A DNA stretch of 10,596 bases from an uncultured Cryomorphaceae bacterium (GTDB taxonomy: Bacteria > Bacteroidota > Bacteroidia > Flavobacteriales > Schleiferiaceae): assembly GCA_913049755.1 (NCBI GenBank), contig CAJWXO010000033.1, positions 1-10,596 of the forward strand. Reading direction: 5' to 3'. Within the stretch, counting starts at the first letter, position 1, and the number at the start of each line of letters is the position of its first letter. Position numbers and translations under genes: made by a program. A model generated the notes under the pieces. That model worked only from the letters and a program-made list of their open reading frames with translations. It made no database searches and was not told where the DNA came from. Shown here piece by piece: positions 5,968-10,596 of this stretch.

Positions 5968-7719
5968 ATGGATAAGCCTTACGTCGTATCTGCACGAAAA
6001 TATCGACCATCTTCTTTTGACACAGTTGTTGGTCAATCCCATGTGACAGATACACTTGAACACGAGGTCACTTCCGGTAATTTAGCTCAGGCTTTGCTTT
6101 TTTGTGGTCCTAAGGGTGTTGGTAAAACTTCTTGTGCTAGAATTTTAGCAAAAATGATAAATGAGCTTCATTCTGGTGCTGAAGAGAATTACGAATTAAA
6201 TATTTTTGAACTAGATGCTGCCTCGAATAATAAAGTTGATGATATCCGACAGCTTATTGATCAAGTAAGATTTGCTCCCCAAATTGGAAGGTTTAAGGTA
6301 TACATAATCGATGAAGTTCATATGTTGTCGACGGCAGCGTTTAACGCTTTTTTGAAAACATTAGAAGAACCTCCTGCTCATGCTATATTCATTCTGGCGA
6401 CTACAGAAAAACATAAAGTATTGCCTACTATTTTATCAAGATGTCAAGTCTTTGATTTTAAACGAATTGGCGTACAAGATATTGTGAGTCATCTTGAATT
6501 TGTGGCTTCAAAAGAAGGAGTAGTCGCAGAATCAGAGGCCTTACATTTAATTGCTGAAAAGGCAGACGGAGCCTTAAGAGATTCATTGTCTGTCTTCGAC
6601 AGAATCAATGCTTTTTCTCAAGGTGAAAAAATCACCTATCAGTTAGTTAGAGAGAACTTACAGATCCTCGATAGAGATATTTTTTTTCAGACCTTAAATG
6701 ATCTCAAGAATGCAGATGCATCAGCTATATTTCTCCAAGTTAACTCAGTTTTAGAGCTTGGCTTTGATCTGAACTTATTTGTTAGTGGCTTAGCCTGTCA
6801 TGTTCGCGATGTTTTGATGGCAAAACATCCTGAAACGATAGATATTATGGAACTTCCAGATTCATTTAAACAAAGATATCATCATGAGTCTGGTGAAATG
6901 GATTTGAAATTCTTGGGTCGAGCCTTAAGATTACTTTCAAAATGCGATATTCAATACCGTGATAGTTCGAGCCCAAGATTATTAGTTGAAGTCACCTTGC
7001 TAGAAATTGCAGGTTTAACGGATTCAGAGCCTGTTGGAGAAAAAAAAAAAGTTTCCAAACTAGATAAGATTGAAAATGAGGAAATAACGGAGTCATTTAT
7101 CACAAATAAGGAAGACGAAAAAAGTAATTTAGAAATAAAAGAGATCCGAATTGATTCTCAGAAAGGTGAAATTAAGTTAGTCAAGGAGAATCTTTCTCAG
7201 GCTGAGGTGAGCTTAGATATTAATAAACAAGAAGTTAAAGAGGAGCATACTCTTGCGAAAAAGAAATCTGCTTTTTCATTAAGGTCTGGAGGAATTAAAA
7301 GTCCTGCTGAAATGGAAAAAAATATTTCAGGATTGGATCAAGATGTAAAAAACTTAAGTCCTTTTGATCAGAAAAGGTTATTGGATTGCTGGGGAAGAGT
7401 TGCAGAGTCTATGGTTAATCGCAACGTCGTTTATGCCTTACTAAATCAGATTAATCCAATACTCGAAGAAGATTTCAATATTCGTGTCTCGGTTGGGACT
7501 AGAGTGCAATCGGGATATTTGGAGGAGGTCAGAGATGAACTTGTCAGCTTCTTAAGGAAAGAGTTAAAAAACGACTCATTGGGTATTAATATTCATGTTG
7601 AAGATTCTGCAAGCAATGCGAAGATCGTATACACGGCAGAAGAGCGTTACAAGTTTTTGCTCGAGAAGAATCCTCAATTAGATGAATTTAGAAAGGAATT
7701 CCAGCTTGATATAGATTAA
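5968..7719 (+). CDS. dnaX: DNA polymerase III subunits gamma and tau
   Basis: This 583-residue protein is the ATPase of the clamp loader, which opens the sliding clamp and loads it onto primed DNA; the long tau form also ties the polymerase to the helicase. The AAA+ core shows Walker A GPKGVGKTS (47-55), ELDAASNNKVDDIR (81-94), Walker B IIDEVH (113-118), the SRC motif (157-159) with its Arg finger R158, and sensor 2 GALRDSLS (201-208). Domain III covers about 220-350. A highly charged Lys/Glu linker (about 352-450) leads to a tau C-terminal domain ending in EERYKFLLEKNPQLDEFRKE. The four zinc-binding cysteines usual between Walker A and the ELDAASN motif are missing: there is no Cys between C56 and C159. 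Codons 358-361 lie in a run of eleven A residues (7040-7050), with stop codons shortly after in both other frames, suggesting that a gamma form of about 364-366 residues is made by slippage. The N-terminus MDKPYVVSARKYRP supports this start. Confidence 0.96.
   Translation: MDKPYVVSARKYRPSSFDTVVGQSHVTDTLEHEVTSGNLAQALLFCGPKGVGKTSCARILAKMINELHSGAEENYELNIFELDAASNNKVDDIRQLIDQVRFAPQIGRFKVYIIDEVHMLSTAAFNAFLKTLEEPPAHAIFILATTEKHKVLPTILSRCQVFDFKRIGVQDIVSHLEFVASKEGVVAESEALHLIAEKADGALRDSLSVFDRINAFSQGEKITYQLVRENLQILDRDIFFQTLNDLKNADASAIFLQVNSVLELGFDLNLFVSGLACHVRDVLMAKHPETIDIMELPDSFKQRYHHESGEMDLKFLGRALRLLSKCDIQYRDSSSPRLLVEVTLLEIAGLTDSEPVGEKKKVSKLDKIENEEITESFITNKEDEKSNLEIKEIRIDSQKGEIKLVKENLSQAEVSLDINKQEVKEEHTLAKKKSAFSLRSGGIKSPAEMEKNISGLDQDVKNLSPFDQKRLLDCWGRVAESMVNRNVVYALLNQINPILEEDFNIRVSVGTRVQSGYLEEVRDELVSFLRKELKNDSLGINIHVEDSASNAKIVYTAEERYKFLLEKNPQLDEFRKEFQLDID
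7040..7067 (+). promoter_or_regulatory. Putative slippage site for the dnaX gamma subunit
   Basis: Eleven consecutive A residues (7040-7050) followed by G overlap codons GAA AAA AAA AAA, right after domain III. Loss of one A, or a +1 shift, gives F-P-N and then TAG at 7061-7063, a product of 364 residues. Gain of one A, or a -1 shift on A AAA AAA (7044-7050), gives S-F-Q-T-R and then TAA at 7065-7067, 366 residues. A GGAG lies at 7036-7039. This placement matches known dnaX slippage sites: a transcriptional A9 run in Thermus and ribosomal A AAA AAG in E. coli. The sequence features are certain; their use is inferred. Confidence 0.6.
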
Positions 7720-7724
7720 GTTTG
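7717..7724 (+). promoter_or_regulatory. Candidate -7 promoter element for icd
   Basis: TAAGTTTG matches TAnnTTTG and starts at the dnaX stop codon TAA. The predicted start near 7728 would give a 30-nt, A-rich leader before the icd ATG. No TTG is present at the expected -33 distance, so this may be a chance match, with icd instead read from upstream. Confidence 0.35.
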
Positions 7725-7758
7725 TATTCGAAAAAAACTACAATCAAGAAAAAAATAT

Positions 7759-8991
7759 ATGAAAAAAATAAAAGTAAATAACCCTGTTGTTGAATTAGAT
7801 GGTGATGAAATGACACGAATTATTTGGTCTTTTATTAAGAACAAACTTATTCTTCCATATGTTGACCTAGAAATTAAATATTTTGACTTGGGCATGGAGA
7901 GTCGAGATAAATCTAACGATCAAGTAACAGTTGATGCAGCGAATGCTATCAAAGAATATAATGTTGGTATAAAATGCGCAACGATAACTCCTGATGAGGA
8001 TCGAGTCGTTGAATTTGATCTAAAGAAGATGTGGCGATCACCAAATGGAACGATTAGAAATATTCTTGGTGGCACTGTTTTTCGTGAGCCTATTATATGT
8101 TCAAACGTCCCAAGGTTGGTTAGCACTTGGAATAAGCCAATAGTTATTGGTCGTCATGCATTTGGAGATCAATACAGAGCTACTGATGCTGTAATTGACG
8201 GACCTGGTAAGTTGACTATGACTTTTACACCTGAGAATGGGGAACCGCAGAATTTTGATATTTACAATTTTCAGGGAGGTGGGGTTGCCATGAGTATGTA
8301 TAATACAGATGAATCCATTTATGGATTTGCCAGGTCATGCATGAATTTAGCCCTAGAAAAAGGTTGGCCTTTATATCTGAGTACAAAGAATACAATCTTA
8401 AAAAAATATGATGGCCGATTTAAAGATATATTCCAGGAGGTTTTTGATTCGGAGTTTAAATCGAAATATAATGAAGCAGGAATCTCATATGAGCATCGTC
8501 TAATCGATGATATGGTTGCATCAGCTCTCAAGTGGGAAGGTGGATTTGTTTGGGCATGTAAAAATTATGATGGTGATGTTCAGTCTGATACAGTTGCTCA
8601 AGGTTTTGGTTCTCTTGGTTTAATGACTTCGGTATTAGTTACTCCTGATGGAAAGACTCTTGAAGCTGAAGCAGCTCATGGTACAGTTACGAGACATTAT
8701 CGTCAGCACCAGGATGGAAAAGCCACAAGTACCAACCCAATCGCATCAATTTTTGCTTGGACCAGAGGCCTGGCTCATCGTGGTAAATTAGATAAAAATG
8801 ATTCTCTCGTCAATTTTTCAAAAACTTTGGAAGCTGTTTGCGTTGATATAGTGGAGAGTGGAAAAATGACCAAAGATTTGGCAATTTGCATTCATGGTAA
8901 TGATGTTCGCCATGGTGATCATTATCTAAATACTGAAGAATTTCTCGAATCTATTGATGTAGAGCTAAGGAATAGATTGTCAGTGATCTAA
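7759..8991 (+). CDS. icd: NADP-dependent isocitrate dehydrogenase, eukaryotic-type homodimeric form
   Basis: This 410-residue cytoplasmic enzyme oxidatively decarboxylates isocitrate to 2-oxoglutarate in the TCA cycle. It belongs to the type II homodimeric group related to human IDH1/IDH2 rather than to the E. coli Icd type or the monomeric type. Substrate residues align without gaps to human IDH1: S94 in [10 protein letters not shown]100, R109 in GTVFRE, R132 in [14 protein letters not shown], and Y139. K210 is in LSTKNT. The metal-site Asp residues are in LIDDMVA (about 249-255) and in the signature [19 protein letters not shown] (269-287). The NADP-binding segment HGTVTRHYR (308-315) is also present and supports NADP rather than NAD use. 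The gene lies 39 bp after dnaX, with A-rich bases but no Shine-Dalgarno sequence before ATG, and ends 8 bp from the convergent glycosyltransferase gene. No terminator hairpin is visible in that junction. Confidence 0.96.
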   Translation: MKKIKVNNPVVELDGDEMTRIIWSFIKNKLILPYVDLEIKYFDLGMESRDKSNDQVTVDAANAIKEYNVGIKCATITPDEDRVVEFDLKKMWRSPNGTIRNILGGTVFREPIICSNVPRLVSTWNKPIVIGRHAFGDQYRATDAVIDGPGKLTMTFTPENGEPQNFDIYNFQGGGVAMSMYNTDESIYGFARSCMNLALEKGWPLYLSTKNTILKKYDGRFKDIFQEVFDSEFKSKYNEAGISYEHRLIDDMVASALKWEGGFVWACKNYDGDVQSDTVAQGFGSLGLMTSVLVTPDGKTLEAEAAHGTVTRHYRQHQDGKATSTNPIASIFAWTRGLAHRGKLDKNDSLVNFSKTLEAVCVDIVESGKMTKDLAICIHGNDVRHGDHYLNTEEFLESIDVELRNRLSVI

Positions 8992-8999
8992 TAATATTC

Positions 9000-9875
9000 T
9001 TACAGTTTTATTTTAAAAAAGGCTATTAGATTCAGTATTCTCGAGCTAAATTGATTTCCTGATTTTTGGTAAGACTCATTTGCTTCTTTAAAGTCTCCTC
9101 TTTTGTGCTCTGTCCTTGCTATTTGTCGCCAGATTTCTTTTTTAGCTAAATCAAACTGAGAGCTGGATATCCAGCCAGATTCTTCAAATTGTTTTACTCG
9201 GAGTAATACCTTCCCGCCATGTTGTCTAACATCTTTTGTCATTCCCTTATTCGTACGGTATTTAGTATGAGGGGTTTTTGACCATTGAAACGGTTTAATT
9301 CCAGAGTTAAGTAGTCTCATGTAAAGGTCTAAGTCTTCTGTTCCTTCTAGATTTCTATCTGTATCAAATCTTCCTATGACTTCAAGTAGATTTTTACGGA
9401 ATATCCCACCTGAGGCTGAAAAAGGCATACGTTTCGTGACTAAATGATGATTCTCTCTTATAGTATCAGTCTTTCTTAATCTTTCCTTTTTATCGGAATC
9501 ATCCCACTCTAGATATGGATGATAACACCATCCAGAGCTAGTTTTTAATGACACCCACTTTTTGTTAATTTCATTAAAGAAATCGGGAGATATTATGTCA
9601 TCGGAGTCAAGAAACATAACCCATTCTGTTTTAGACTCTGAAACACCTGTATTTCTTGATGCCCCCAATCCTTTATTTTGATTGTGCCTTATAACTTTTC
9701 TTCGATCCGGATTTTTACTTTCCCAATTTGTTAAAACTCCCAAAGTCTCGTCATTAGAAAAATCATCAATACAAATTATGTTGATTCTATCATCAAGGCA
9801 ATCAAGTGTCTCTAGAATAGTTTTTTTGCATTGGTAGCAGGGTATTATAACTGTCAAATTTTTAAAACCATTCAT
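9000..9875 (-). CDS. Family 2 glycosyltransferase
   Basis: This 291-residue cytosolic or membrane-associated enzyme transfers a sugar from a nucleotide donor during surface polysaccharide assembly. The GT-A fold is clear: LTVIIPCYQCKKTI (7-20), ICIDDFSNDET (34-44), HNQNKGLGASRNTG (64-77), and the metal-binding DxD-type motif FLDSDDII (88-95). The acceptor side shows SASGGIFRKNLLEVIGRFD (153-171) followed by EGTEDLDLYMRLL (177-189), with the acidic ED pair at 180-181 in the position of the usual catalytic base. The C-terminal 40 residues (KEIWRQIARTEHKRGDFKEA and beyond) look like a single TPR-type helical hairpin. There are no membrane helices. Its ATG overlaps the stop of the preceding gene by 4 nt (ATGA), so the two are translationally linked. 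The donor and acceptor sugars cannot be told from sequence. Confidence 0.9.
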   Translation of the reverse strand: MNGFKNLTVIIPCYQCKKTILETLDCLDDRINIICIDDFSNDETLGVLTNWESKNPDRRKVIRHNQNKGLGASRNTGVSESKTEWVMFLDSDDIISPDFFNEINKKWVSLKTSSGWCYHPYLEWDDSDKKERLRKTDTIRENHHLVTKRMPFSASGGIFRKNLLEVIGRFDTDRNLEGTEDLDLYMRLLNSGIKPFQWSKTPHTKYRTNKGMTKDVRQHGGKVLLRVKQFEESGWISSSQFDLAKKEIWRQIARTEHKRGDFKEANESYQKSGNQFSSRILNLIAFFKIKL

Positions 9876-10596
9876 GTTGAGTGAGGAATAAAATGACTTG
9901 GAAATATCTTATGCAAGATTTTACGAATGGGTTCTTTTAACTTTAAAAAAGTCATAACTAATACAACTAGGCGAATGGCTCCTTCATAAGGAATATGCAC
10001 TAAAGTTATTGGTCTGATAAAAATAAACCGTTTACATAACTTGAAATTCACTTTTAAGTTCTCATTTCTTTTCCCTTTAGCCCAGGATTGTCTATAAATA
10101 GAGTGTACCCACCATGAGGCAATATTTGAATAGGATCTTTTTTTTAATTTATTACTGGGGTTATGGTGCGATCTGATATAGTCAATAATAGTTAATAATT
10201 CATAATATACATACCCATTTTTATTTGCTAAGACTCTTTGAGTATTTTTATGGACGCGAAAATAATTAATGGTATCTGGGATATAACATATTTCTCCATG
10301 CTCAAGCATTTTAATGTAAAACATCCAGTCACCATTTAATTTCCAGTTTTTTGACGCCCCTCCAACTTTCTCATAGGTGCTTTTCCGAAATAATGCTGCT
10401 GAGGCATTAGGAATAATATTATGAAGGATCATATAATTTTCAATTTCATTGATTCCATTGTTTATATATGCCTTTTCCCAACGGTCATTTTTAAAAATAT
10501 AATTGTAATGAATATTAAAATTGTGCAATTCATTACCTGCTTTATCTATCAGCATACTCTGCCCAAATGCAATCGAAGCATTTGAATTGTTATCTA
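9872..10596 (-). CDS. Family 2 glycosyltransferase, C-terminal part (5' end outside window)
   Basis: This frame runs open through the window edge. The visible 240 residues include an upstream stretch DNNSNASIAFGQSMLIDKAG that continues past the first in-window Met codon at 10553-10555, so that Met is internal and the gene is partial rather than short. The segment IIPNASAALFRKSTYEKVGG, then WKLNGDWMFYIKMLEHGEICYIP and INYFRVHKNTQR, is the acceptor-binding half of GT2 enzymes, with the D of NGDW in the catalytic-base position. The nucleotide-binding half and DxD lie outside. A basic, moderately hydrophobic C-terminus (around TLVHIPYEGAIRLVVLVMTF) may attach to the membrane. It overlaps the next gene by 4 nt, showing that both belong to one polysaccharide operon. 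Confidence 0.85.
   Translation of the reverse strand, partial: DNNSNASIAFGQSMLIDKAGNELHNFNIHYNYIFKNDRWEKAYINNGINEIENYMILHNIIPNASAALFRKSTYEKVGGASKNWKLNGDWMFYIKMLEHGEICYIPDTINYFRVHKNTQRVLANKNGYVYYELLTIIDYIRSHHNPSNKLKKRSYSNIASWWVHSIYRQSWAKGKRNENLKVNFKLCKRFIFIRPITLVHIPYEGAIRLVVLVMTFLKLKEPIRKILHKIFPSHFIPHST

Noticed and set aside
7050..7061. AGTTTCCAAACT palindrome as a stimulatory hairpin for dnaX frameshifting
   Set aside because: It could form only a 4-bp A/T-rich stem directly against the A-run, too weak and too close to act like known stimulatory structures.
7920..8531. Two short - strand open frames (7920-8126 and 8319-8531) inside icd
   Set aside because: Both are antisense to highly conserved icd codons and read as low-quality shadow proteins.

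Overview
The window reads as chromosomal DNA of an AT-rich member of the Bacteroidota, most likely a marine or aquatic Flavobacteriales-type bacterium. Three things support this: an rpsF-rpsR-rplI operon without ssb, start codons with A/T-rich upstream regions and almost no usable Shine-Dalgarno sequences, and several copies of the Bacteroidota -7 promoter element TAnnTTTG close to gene starts. The protein sequences (IcmF, the tau tail of DnaX, the TPR-bearing O-antigen ligase-like protein) also look like those of that phylum. The genus cannot be named from sequence inspection alone.

Layout: the + strand opens with the C-terminal third of a fused isobutyryl-CoA mutase (icmF, to 1135), followed by exodeoxyribonuclease III (xth, 1242-2000). 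Their convergent neighbour on the - strand is a polytopic Wzy/WaaL-like O-antigen ligase/polymerase with C-terminal TPRs (1997-3916); its stop codon interlocks with that of xth. Upstream of it on the - strand is the ribosomal protein operon rpsF-rpsR-rplI (5085 down to 3980), ending in a clear intrinsic terminator at 3928-3959. A 232-bp divergent promoter region (5086-5317) separates this operon from a + strand run: a CruF-like carotenoid protein (5318-5944), dnaX (5968-7719) and NADP-dependent isocitrate dehydrogenase icd (7759-8991). The window closes with two overlapping - strand family-2 glycosyltransferase genes (10596 down to 9000), the end of a surface polysaccharide operon that starts outside the window.

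Most of the content is housekeeping: translation (S6, S18, L9), DNA replication and repair (DnaX, Xth), and central metabolism (Icd, IcmF). It is interleaved with cell-surface glycan genes (ligase and two glycosyltransferases) and one pigment gene. I see no mobile element, CRISPR array, tRNA or rRNA, and no gene-free stretch longer than 300 bases.

The most interesting signal is a run of eleven A residues in dnaX (7040-7050), placed exactly at the end of the clamp-loader core, with stop codons in both alternative frames within 3 to 5 codons. This is the architecture expected for production of a short gamma subunit by transcriptional slippage or ribosomal frameshifting. Secondary points are a terminator lodged 12 nt in front of the ligase start codon, a perfect TAnnTTTG element that would make the dnaX mRNA almost leaderless, a very short rpsF leader that leaves little room for an S6:S18-binding RNA, and a DnaX without the usual zinc-binding cysteines.
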